A stretch of 34,786 bases of DNA, from positions 1 through 34,786 of the forward strand of contig JAKADP010000019.1 of assembly GCA_021820465.1 (NCBI GenBank). Direction: 5' to 3'. The DNA is from Bacillota bacterium. Its GTDB lineage: Bacteria > Bacillota > Sulfobacillia > Sulfobacillales > JAIMBI01. Position numbers and translations under genes: made by a program. Shown here in pieces: positions 1 through 6,326 of the stretch (the stretch's first letter is position 1; every line of letters begins with the position of its first letter). Under the pieces are notes generated by a model that was given only the letters and a program-made list of their open reading frames with translations, searched no databases and was not told where the DNA came from.

Positions 1-220
1 GAGCCAAGCGCTCATGCACCGTGTACAGGCTTTCCCGCTCGTCCGGCGCGTCGGCCCCCCACTCAAACATGTCCCAGCCGTCGTCGTGCGGAGACCAGGG
101 GTAGACGGCGAAGGCCTGGTCGGCCGGGTCGTAGAACGGATATGTGCTGGCTCTGAGGTCCCACCCCACCAAGGGAGGGTCCCCACGAGATGGCCCGACA
201 CCCGGTGCTCGGCTGGGCAA
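1..220 (-). CDS. Hypothetical protein, 3' part cut by the window edge
   Basis: An open minus-strand frame runs off the left edge. Its best start is TTG at 220-218, preceded by GGGAGGTGAG with seven bases between GGAGG and the start codon. About 73 residues are visible. The first third is Pro/Gly/Arg-rich and unremarkable. From about residue 35 the sequence becomes aromatic and acidic (STYPFYDPADQAF, then DDGWDMFEWGADAPDE), which looks like real folded protein and not shadow coding. I do not recognise the family. It is divergent from the GH18 gene at 300, sharing an intergenic region of about 80 bp. A GTG at 169 is an alternative start. Confidence 0.5.
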   Translation of the reverse strand, partial: MPSRAPGVGPSRGDPPLVGWDLRASTYPFYDPADQAFAVYPWSPHDDGWDMFEWGADAPDERESLYTVHERLA

Positions 221-287
221 AACCTCACCTCCCGCGCATCTCCCCGTAGCGTGCCGCCCGCGCGCATGGGTATGCGTGCCCGCTGCG

Positions 288-293
288 CATACT
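288..293 (+). promoter_or_regulatory. Possible -10 box of the GH18 gene (leaderless)
   Basis: CATACT lies six bases ahead of the ATG at 300. No Shine-Dalgarno sequence precedes that ATG and no clear -35 element is visible. If this is the -10, transcription would start at or within a base or two of the start codon. The call rests on one hexamer and on its similarity to the arrangements at 5543 and 30938. Confidence 0.3.
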
Positions 294-299
294 ACGGCC

Positions 300-1352
300 A
301 TGAACGAGACGCTGACGCGGTGGTACCACCGCTATCCGGCCACGCTGTGGGGGGCGGCGGTGGTGGCCGCCCTGCTGTTGGTGTGGTGGCTGGCGAGTGT
401 GGCCCGCGGCCCGGCGGCCCCCATGCCGCTGGGGGGGCGCTTTCAGATCGTGGGATTCTACCAAAATAAGAGTCCTGGGAGCGCCCGTCCGGGATCTCGC
501 GCCTCCTTCGAGAGCCACGTGCGCGCCATCAGCACGGTCACCCCACGCTGGTTCGTGATGACCGGCACGGGCGCCGTGCGCAACATAGGGTACAGCGCGT
601 CCGTCGCCTCTTTTGCCCGCACCCACCATGTGCTGCTGGTGCCGCTAGTCACCAACCTCGGGAGTGGGATGCTGACGTCGCCGGCGGGGCGCGCCCGCGG
701 CGCGGCGGCACTGGCTCGGGTGGTCACGCGCGATCATCTCAGCGGCGTGAATATCGACTTTGAGCTCCTGCCTGCCAGCGTGCGGACCGGGCTCACCGAC
801 TTTGTGTCCCTGTTGCGCCACGACTTGGGGCCGCGCCCAGTCATCGCCGTGTCGGTGTTTCCGCTCGTAGGCGTTTCCACCTCGATCAGTGGGGCGTATG
901 ACTACGTGGGCCTGGCGACCCACGCCAACTACCTGGTCGTGATGGCGTATGACCATCACTACAGTGGCGGGCCGCCCGGTCCGGTGGCGCCGTACAGCTG
1001 GGTGGTGGCGAATGTGGATGCGGCGTTGAAGCAGGTCCCGGCGGCCAAAATCGTGCTGGCCATCGGGATGTACGGATACGATTGGACCGGCACGACGGCC
1101 CACACCGTCTCGGACGTCCAGGCGGAGGCGCTGGCCAAAGCTCGCGGCATTCGTCCCACGTACAATGCGGCGGAGTCCCAGAACACGTTTCAATACACGG
1201 CCGCCGGCACGACGCATGTGGTGTGGTACATGGGCAACCGATCCGCCAAGGCGCGGCTCGCGCTGGCCCGATCCAAGCACTTGGCGGGCATTGCCCTGTG
1301 GCGCCTAGGCGATGAGGCCCCCCACTTTTGGTCCAGTCTTGGCTTGCCCTAA
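300..1352 (+). CDS. Membrane-anchored GH18 family glycoside hydrolase (YaaH-like)
   Basis: A 350-residue protein. Residues about 16-36 form one hydrophobic segment (signal anchor), so the catalytic domain should lie outside the cytoplasmic membrane. The rest is a GH18 TIM barrel of the spore YaaH/YdhD/YkvQ type. It shows the active-site motif SGVNIDFE with Asp153 and the catalytic acid Glu155, then MAYDHHYSGGPPGPVAPYSW, the GMYGYDW strand, and the closing GIALWRLGDEAP. Family members act on N-acetylglucosamine-containing polymers such as spore cortex or peptidoglycan; the substrate here is inferred. No LysM domain is attached, unlike B. subtilis YaaH. The ATG at 300 was chosen because it places the anchor near the N-terminus; the frame is open further upstream, but that part lacks protein character. 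No ribosome binding site is seen. The TAA overlaps the stop of the convergent protease gene by four bases. Confidence 0.88.
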   Translation: MNETLTRWYHRYPATLWGAAVVAALLLVWWLASVARGPAAPMPLGGRFQIVGFYQNKSPGSARPGSRASFESHVRAISTVTPRWFVMTGTGAVRNIGYSASVASFARTHHVLLVPLVTNLGSGMLTSPAGRARGAAALARVVTRDHLSGVNIDFELLPASVRTGLTDFVSLLRHDLGPRPVIAVSVFPLVGVSTSISGAYDYVGLATHANYLVVMAYDHHYSGGPPGPVAPYSWVVANVDAALKQVPAAKIVLAIGMYGYDWTGTTAHTVSDVQAEALAKARGIRPTYNAAESQNTFQYTAAGTTHVVWYMGNRSAKARLALARSKHLAGIALWRLGDEAPHFWSSLGLP

Positions 1353-2908
1353 CCCGCAGCGGGCGCCGGGCGCACCCGCTCGAGCGCGAGGCGAAGCTCC
1401 GCCGCGCTGTCCCCGCCAAACCGCAGGACATCGTCGTAGGTCAGAGACACATCTGGCTCCAGTGCCCGACATCCCCACCCGGATTCCGGCATCGCCCAGC
1501 TCTCCTTGAACGCAATCGTGCCGGTGAACCCGGATCGATTCAGCTCATAGCGCAGCACGTCGATGAAGCAGTTGGGAGCTTGAGCGCTGGCCACGCCGAC
1601 GTGGCGCGCGCCCAGCTGACGGAGTTGGCAGGCGATATCGAATCCCGCACTGTACGTAAATGCGGAGGTCACCACCACCACCTGGGGGTGCCATGTGGGC
1701 CACGTATCGATGGCAGCCGCAAAGGTGGGCACCTGCTGCAAAAGCGCCCTCCACTCCGCGTGCCGGAGAGCCACCCGCAGGCCGGGATCGTCCTGCACCC
1801 TGCGCCACTGCTCTTCTTGGCTAAAGTCATAGCCACCCGCCCCAGGTGCTGCCGACGGCACCCTTCCGTGATTGGCGTGATACAGCGGCGAATAACGCGG
1901 AATCTGATACCCGCCGTCGCTCTGAATCCAGGCGTCAAGCCCGTACGCCGCAAACGCCAGCATATCGCTCAAGACCGAGTTGCCGCCGGGTGCCTCCGTG
2001 AGGTCCACCACCAGGGACTCTGTGTGCGCGAGGCGCATGGCGGTCCAAAGCTCGCACAAGACCTGGGTGGCCGGCGGCATGCTTGACACGACGCCTTGCA
2101 GAGCTTCGCGGGTGGGTGGGCCGCCCAGCGCGGCACCGGCTCGCTCCCGCAGGGGAGCGTCGTAGCCCGCAGCCAGCCACACTTCGCCGGCCTCCCGATA
2201 GTGCATCAGGGAGCCAATGGACAGGCACGCGATGTTGCCGCCGGCGACAAGGTGCCATCCCAGCTCCGCGGGTCCCCGAGGCGGGCGGACACCCGTGTCA
2301 GGTGCCCGTCGGAAGGTTGCGACGGGGTGGCGCGTCCAGTTCAGCACAGGACTCGTGCGCGTGCCATCCGCGAGGGCCAAGGTCAGCGGGACGCGCCCTC
2401 CTGGAGGCGCATCGATAATGGCCGACCACAGCTCGGGCTGCGGGAGCGCCAGTGCCAATCGCCGCCAGACGTCGAGGGGATTGTCACATCCAAAGAGCGC
2501 ACGAGTGCGCTGGTACAGTTGGGCGGCGGAACAGCCCCCTGCGGCCTCGAGGCGTGCGCCGAGCCACTGTGCGTCACCATCTGAGGCCACGCCCGTCACG
2601 TATAGCCCCTCCGGCAGCACGCCGAAGGTCACGGGCAGACGCTGGTCGCGGTCGGCGGGGGATTCTCCGGCCTGAATCGTGGTGTGGCCATCCTGCAGCA
2701 GGGCGACGAAGGCCCGGAGGCGGCTGAGCCACACGTGCGCCGGGCAGGAGTCCGGCAGCGACGCCCCGAGAGCCGCTGCCGCCCGATGAAAGGCCACCGG
2801 TCCGCCTATCGCCCGATACGGATCAGGGTGGCTCTCCGTGAGGAGCCCGACCAATTGGTCCAAGTCCTGTGCCATGTCGCCTCGTGTGAGCCGTCGAGAC
2901 CCAGACAT
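1349..2908 (-). CDS. S41-type (tail-specific protease fold) peptidase
   Basis: A 519-residue protein with no signal peptide or membrane segment, so probably cytoplasmic. The N-terminal part (LLTESHPDPYRAIGG) resembles the helical region ahead of the core in many S41 relatives. The C-terminal half has the ClpP/crotonase-like S41 core: a strand with LVVDLTEAPGGNSVLSD, then VVVVTSAFTYSAGFDIA. Ser420 in TYSAG sits where S41 nucleophiles sit. I cannot place the general-base lysine with confidence, so activity is not assured. The ATG at 2908 was chosen for the upstream AAGGAG ten bases away; an in-frame ATG twelve codons later has a poorer site. The frame stays open upstream into the DedA gene, but that part is shadow coding. 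It is 118 bp downstream of DedA on the same strand, so co-transcription is possible. Confidence 0.8.
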   Translation of the reverse strand: MSGSRRLTRGDMAQDLDQLVGLLTESHPDPYRAIGGPVAFHRAAAALGASLPDSCPAHVWLSRLRAFVALLQDGHTTIQAGESPADRDQRLPVTFGVLPEGLYVTGVASDGDAQWLGARLEAAGGCSAAQLYQRTRALFGCDNPLDVWRRLALALPQPELWSAIIDAPPGGRVPLTLALADGTRTSPVLNWTRHPVATFRRAPDTGVRPPRGPAELGWHLVAGGNIACLSIGSLMHYREAGEVWLAAGYDAPLRERAGAALGGPPTREALQGVVSSMPPATQVLCELWTAMRLAHTESLVVDLTEAPGGNSVLSDMLAFAAYGLDAWIQSDGGYQIPRYSPLYHANHGRVPSAAPGAGGYDFSQEEQWRRVQDDPGLRVALRHAEWRALLQQVPTFAAAIDTWPTWHPQVVVVTSAFTYSAGFDIACQLRQLGARHVGVASAQAPNCFIDVLRYELNRSGFTGTIAFKESWAMPESGWGCRALEPDVSLTYDDVLRFGGDSAAELRLALERVRPAPAAG

Positions 2909-3026
2909 CGGATCACATCTCCTTCTCGAGAGGCGTGGGAGGCGCCCCGCATGCAGCCACCGAGGCGCGTGTGCCCACCACGGGATCCCCAAGGACAGGG
3001 CCTCGCGAGGACGAGGAGAGATGGAG

Positions 3027-3605
3027 TCAGGCCGTGCGGCCGTGGCTGCGCCGTCGGGCGATGAACCACGCCGCCCACGCCGCCACCACGATGACGCCCA
3101 CGACGTACACCCACACCTGGTCGTGCAGCGCATTGTGCCAATTGGCCCCAAACTTGACGCCCAAGTAGATAAACACGACGGTCCACGGCAGGGCCCCCAA
3201 GACGCTGTACGCCAAAAAGCGGCCAAAGCGCATGCGCGCCAGGCCGGCGGGCAGGGAGATGTATGTGCGCACCCCCGGCACCAGGCGTCCGAAAAACACG
3301 GCGGCCTCCCCGTAGTGATCAAACCAGCGCTGGGCACGGTCTAAGCCATGGGAGCGGCTGCCCCACGTCTTTCCGACCCAATACGCTACGCCGTAGGACA
3401 CCACCGCGCCCAGCGTGCCTCCCACCAGGGCCACCAGGCCCGCCTCCCACCACGTGGCGCGGCCCACCGCCACGAGGTAGCCGGCAAACGGGAGCAGCAC
3501 CTCGCTCGGAATGGGAATCGCCGCGCTCTCAAGGGCCATGCCCACAAAAACGCCCCAGAGGCCCAGAGCCAAAAATCCTTCTGCCAATACAGTCAGCGAG
3601 TGCAT
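3027..3605 (-). CDS. DedA family (VTT/SNARE-associated fold) membrane protein
   Basis: A 192-residue integral membrane protein. The N-terminal region has the re-entrant segment typical of DedA proteins (ALESAAIPIPSEVLLPFAGY), and the centre has the family signature FFGRLVPGVRTYISLPAGLA with the conserved arginines. Hydrophobic spans follow, and the tail ends in ARRRSHGR. Bacterial DedA proteins support membrane homeostasis, and some flip undecaprenyl phosphate or phosphatidylethanolamine; which lipid applies here cannot be told. The ATG at 3605 has AAAGGGAG five bases upstream; an in-frame start six codons earlier has no such site. The gene lies 71 bp downstream of the nitrilase gene on the same strand. 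Confidence 0.92.
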   Translation of the reverse strand: MHSLTVLAEGFLALGLWGVFVGMALESAAIPIPSEVLLPFAGYLVAVGRATWWEAGLVALVGGTLGAVVSYGVAYWVGKTWGSRSHGLDRAQRWFDHYGEAAVFFGRLVPGVRTYISLPAGLARMRFGRFLAYSVLGALPWTVVFIYLGVKFGANWHNALHDQVWVYVVGVIVVAAWAAWFIARRRSHGRTA

Positions 3606-3676
3606 GACATCTCCCTTTCGCAACGCCTGTCGTACGGTGTGTCCGTCGGGCCGAGTGCTGTGTCCCAGCCTCCCTG

Positions 3677-4717
3677 CTACAGTCCTGCAGGGGGAGGGCC
3701 CGCCCGCTCGTCCTCCATCAGACGCCCCAGCGCACGGTATCGAGGCGCGAGCCAGGATGCCACCCGATCGGCGCGGGGCGTGGGGAGCTGCTGGCGGTAC
3801 GCCTGCAGGCGATCTAAGTCGATCGTTGCCACCACCACGCCCTCCCCATCGGGGTGAGGGCTCTCGGCCAGCACGCCGTCACGTGCAGGGCTTTCGGCCA
3901 GCGGGGCGTACACGGCGGCCTTGCCCGTAAAGGTAATCCCGTAAAGCTCTCCCGTGCCCGCTCCCACGACCGACACCAGCCCGGATTCCTGGGTGCGGGC
4001 CCATGCCCCGCGCCGCGCCTTGGCTTCCCCATAGTCTGGCTCCGGGTCCGCTATCGGGACGGCGACCAGTTCCGCGCCGTTTACCCGGGCCATCCGATAG
4101 GTTTCAAAAAAGCTGGCGTCGTAGCATACCACAGGCTGTACCGGCAGCGGACCCGCGATGGGGGCGAGGCTGGTGCCCGGGACCACGCCCCACGATGCTT
4201 CGGTGGCCAGCAGGTGAAGCTTGGGCTGCGTGGCCACCAGACGGCCATCGGGCGCAAAGACATGCGCCAGGTTTTGCAGGTGCCCGGCCTGCTGGACCAG
4301 CGTCGAACCCGCGACCACCGTCACGCCGTAGGCGGCGGCCAGGCGCGAAAAGACCGTCCGGTACAGAGGCACCAGAGTGGGGGCCCAGGCTTTGAGCCGG
4401 GTCCCCACTTCTGTGGGCGACAGTTGGCCGGCCGACGCTCTTCGGAGGATCCGGTGCTCGGACAGCAGCCCCAACAGCGACAGGCCGACGTATTCAGGAA
4501 ACACGATGAGGGCCGCCCCGGCCCGCGTGGCCTGATCGCACTGCAGCACCAGCCGCGCGGTCCAATCCGATACGCTGCCGACGGGGCGCATGTCCCACTG
4601 GACGGCAGCCACGACCAGAGCCTCGCGGCGCCAGGCATGCGGCACCCCGCGGCGCTGCAATACCTGGACGCGATGGCGCTCGTGCGCCACACGCCATGCG
4701 AGATAGGCGCGTCCCAT
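3677..4717 (-). CDS. Carbon-nitrogen hydrolase (nitrilase superfamily), triad intact
   Basis: A 346-residue protein. An Arg-rich extension of about 33 residues precedes a nitrilase-fold domain that starts at ALVVAAVQWDM. The catalytic triad is visible: Glu75 in IVFPEYVG, Lys166 in ATQPKLHL, Cys198 in PVVCYDASFFE. The family hydrolyses nitriles, amides or carbamoyl groups through a cysteine thioester. The substrate is unknown; many similar proteins are annotated only as amidohydrolases. The ATG at 4717 was chosen because GGGAG lies six bases upstream; a GTG at 4732 overlapping the preceding stop is an alternative. The gene follows the degenerate homologue at 4732 by 14 bp and is almost certainly co-transcribed with it. 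Confidence 0.87.
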   Translation of the reverse strand: MGRAYLAWRVAHERHRVQVLQRRGVPHAWRREALVVAAVQWDMRPVGSVSDWTARLVLQCDQATRAGAALIVFPEYVGLSLLGLLSEHRILRRASAGQLSPTEVGTRLKAWAPTLVPLYRTVFSRLAAAYGVTVVAGSTLVQQAGHLQNLAHVFAPDGRLVATQPKLHLLATEASWGVVPGTSLAPIAGPLPVQPVVCYDASFFETYRMARVNGAELVAVPIADPEPDYGEAKARRGAWARTQESGLVSVVGAGTGELYGITFTGKAAVYAPLAESPARDGVLAESPHPDGEGVVVATIDLDRLQAYRQQLPTPRADRVASWLAPRYRALGRLMEDERAGPPPAGL

Positions 4718-4731
4718 GGAAAGCTCCCACG

Positions 4732-5469
4732 TCACGGCGACCACCAGGGCCGGTCCAGGTAGGCGCGGGGATTCAGCTGCTGCAGCAGCGTGGCCTCACC
4801 CACGGGGGCCAGCGCGCCCCAAGGCAGCGTGGCGCGCACCCAGTCCCCCAAATATTCCAGGGATAAAAATCCCGTGCCCTGCGCGTCAGCTTCGCAGGGG
4901 ACCGTGAGGGCGGGAGGCGCGCCCCCGCCAAAGCCAATCACTTGATTCTGCTGGGACTCTCGCCAGATGCCCAAATAGGGCGGCAGGTGGGGTGCGGCCA
5001 CCGCCAAGAGAAGCTCGGCGCCCATCAGGGTGAGGGTGCGGCTCACCTCCGGCACAAGGACATCATCGCCTAGCAGAACCCCCACGGCGTGCCCTGCCAG
5101 ATCCAGCACCTGCACCGCGTCACTCAGGCGTGCCGGCTCCGCGTCTCCGGGAGCACGGTGGGTCTGGCCCAAGGAGGCGACCTGGCGGCCCCGGCCATCA
5201 TACAAATCGGCGCGGCGGCTGTCGCCATCGGGCTGGCGGGCCGCCACCAGCGTGGGGACCTGGGCTCCATCCGCCCAGCGCGCCGTCTGAGGGCGCGCCG
5301 GCATATGGGCCAGGTCCAAGACGATGAAGTCGCTTGAGGGTCCCCAGGTGCCGGGCAGGTGATCGCCCCGCCAGTAGGAGAGCGTATCCAGCCGGGTCAC
5401 GACGACCCGTGCGGCAGAGAGGCCCCGTGCCGGGGGCGGTCCGAGCAGGGTTCGCGCATGGTGGTGCAC
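4732..5469 (-). CDS. Nitrilase-fold protein lacking the catalytic triad (pseudo-enzyme)
   Basis: About 245 residues that align by eye along their length with the neighbouring nitrilase. FIVLDLAH matches IVFPEYVG, LGQTHR matches QPKLHL, and VLLGDDVLVPEVSRTLTLMG matches VVCYDASFFETYRMARVNG. All three catalytic positions are changed: Glu to Leu (about 53), Lys to Gln (about 101), Cys to Gly (about 133). The core GAELLLAVAAP is kept. The fold is therefore probably present but hydrolysis is not expected; a structural or regulatory partner role is inference. The start is uncertain. GTG at 5469 keeps the first beta strand (ARVVVTRLD), but the Shine-Dalgarno-like GGGAGG directly abuts it. The same GGGAGG is well spaced for an ATG at 5459 in another frame, which ends after 20 codons on a GTGA that could restart this frame at 5400. 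Confidence 0.72.
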   Translation of the reverse strand: MHHHARTLLGPPPARGLSAARVVVTRLDTLSYWRGDHLPGTWGPSSDFIVLDLAHMPARPQTARWADGAQVPTLVAARQPDGDSRRADLYDGRGRQVASLGQTHRAPGDAEPARLSDAVQVLDLAGHAVGVLLGDDVLVPEVSRTLTLMGAELLLAVAAPHLPPYLGIWRESQQNQVIGFGGGAPPALTVPCEADAQGTGFLSLEYLGDWVRATLPWGALAPVGEATLLQQLNPRAYLDRPWWSP

Positions 5470-5522
5470 CTCCCGAAGCTTGGATCTTGGCCAACCGCCT
5501 CGAACTCTCGCCGAACGGAGCA

Positions 5523-5528
5523 ATTGTA
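5523..5528 (-). promoter_or_regulatory. Probable -10 box for the nitrilase-pair operon
   Basis: TACAAT on the minus strand, one mismatch from TATAAT. It sits about 55 bases ahead of the candidate start at 5469, in the short divergent region shared with the ppx-like gene. The hexamer 17 bases further up (CGCATT) is a poor -35. Confidence 0.4.
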
Positions 5529-5542
5529 GCACCCCGGTCCGC

Positions 5543-5548
5543 TATAAT
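5543..5548 (+). promoter_or_regulatory. Consensus -10 box (TATAAT) of the ppx-mutS-mutL-miaA cluster
   Basis: A perfect TATAAT lies ten bases before the ATG at 5559. The expected transcription start falls within a few bases of that ATG, leaving no room for a ribosome binding site, so the first gene is probably translated as a leaderless message. The -35 region (GCAATT at 17 bp spacing) is weak. Confidence 0.6.
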
Positions 5549-5558
5549 GCGTGGCGAG

Positions 5559-6326
5559 ATGGCGAATTCACCGCGCCGCACCGCGGCCGTCAAAATTGGA
5601 TCCACCAGCGTGGCGGCTCTGGTCGCCGACCGCCTGGCGGAGCCTTGCCTCCACCGCACGTGGGTGCTGGGCTTGCTGGAGGCGGCCGACCCGGCGGCGC
5701 GCCTGGCACCCATCCTGCAGCAGCTGGCGCCAGAGGTGGGGCCAGCGGCGCTGGTGGGCGTGGGGGAGGTGGGCCGCCGGCGGCCCGAGCTGAGCGAGTG
5801 GCTCCAGAGCCAGGCGTGGGCGGTCTGGCCCTTGTCGGGCCGCGAGGAGGCGCAGTGTGCCTGGTGGGGCGTGCAGGCGGGCCTGCCGCACGGGGCGACG
5901 GTGGTGGATGTCGGCGGAGGGAGCACCGAGGTGAGCGACGGGACCCACGCGGTCTCCTGGCCCTTCGGTGCGGCGGCTCCCCCAGTAACCGACACCTGGG
6001 CGGTTCCGCCCGAACTCACCGTCGGGCCGCGACACGTGGTGGCCGTGGGGGGAACCGTGCTTGCGCTGTCGGCCATGGCGGGCCACACGCGGACGCTGAC
6101 GCGCGCCCAACTGGCCCTTTGGGTGGAGCACGCGAGCGAGTTGGCTCCGCTCGGAGTGGCCCATGGGGTGGACGCGGCGCGCCTGCCGCTCTTGGCGGGG
6201 GGGGCGCGCGCCCTGCTGTGCAGCCTGACGCTGCTGGGCGCCGAGGCCGTCGCGGTGTCGGATTCGGGCCTGCTCCAGGGCTTGTGGCTGGCAGCGCGCC
6301 TGGGGAGGGTGCCTCGTGGGGGCTGA
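5559..6326 (+). CDS. Ppx/GppA-like phosphatase domain protein (short)
   Basis: A 255-residue ASKHA-fold protein of the exopolyphosphatase / guanosine-pentaphosphatase family. The N-terminal phosphate loop reads AVKIGSTSVAALVAD (family pattern DIGSNSVRLLV), and the second glycine-rich loop reads VVDVGGGSTEVSDG, followed by SWPFGAA. A third conserved stretch is VVAVGGTVLALSAMAG. The protein is shorter than usual Ppx (300 residues or more) and lacks the C-terminal HD-like domain. The usual N-terminal Asp of the first loop is Lys (VKIGS), which could weaken metal or nucleotide binding. The gene overlaps the mutS start by 11 bases, so it is the promoter-proximal member of the mismatch-repair cluster. 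The function of the pairing is unclear. Confidence 0.75.
   Translation: MANSPRRTAAVKIGSTSVAALVADRLAEPCLHRTWVLGLLEAADPAARLAPILQQLAPEVGPAALVGVGEVGRRRPELSEWLQSQAWAVWPLSGREEAQCAWWGVQAGLPHGATVVDVGGGSTEVSDGTHAVSWPFGAAAPPVTDTWAVPPELTVGPRHVVAVGGTVLALSAMAGHTRTLTRAQLALWVEHASELAPLGVAHGVDAARLPLLAGGARALLCSLTLLGAEAVAVSDSGLLQGLWLAARLGRVPRGG

Noticed and set aside
150-172. T-box-like string GGGGTGGGACC on the minus strand
   Set aside because: It lies within the coding frame of the left-edge gene, and there is no room for a stem I or specifier loop upstream.
14-469. Plus-strand open frame at the left edge
   Set aside because: No domain; it overlaps the better-supported minus-strand partial gene and the start of the GH18 gene.
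2909-3337. N-terminal extension of the S41 protease frame (about 143 codons)
   Set aside because: It is the shadow of the DedA gene; a ribosome binding site and protein character begin at 2908.
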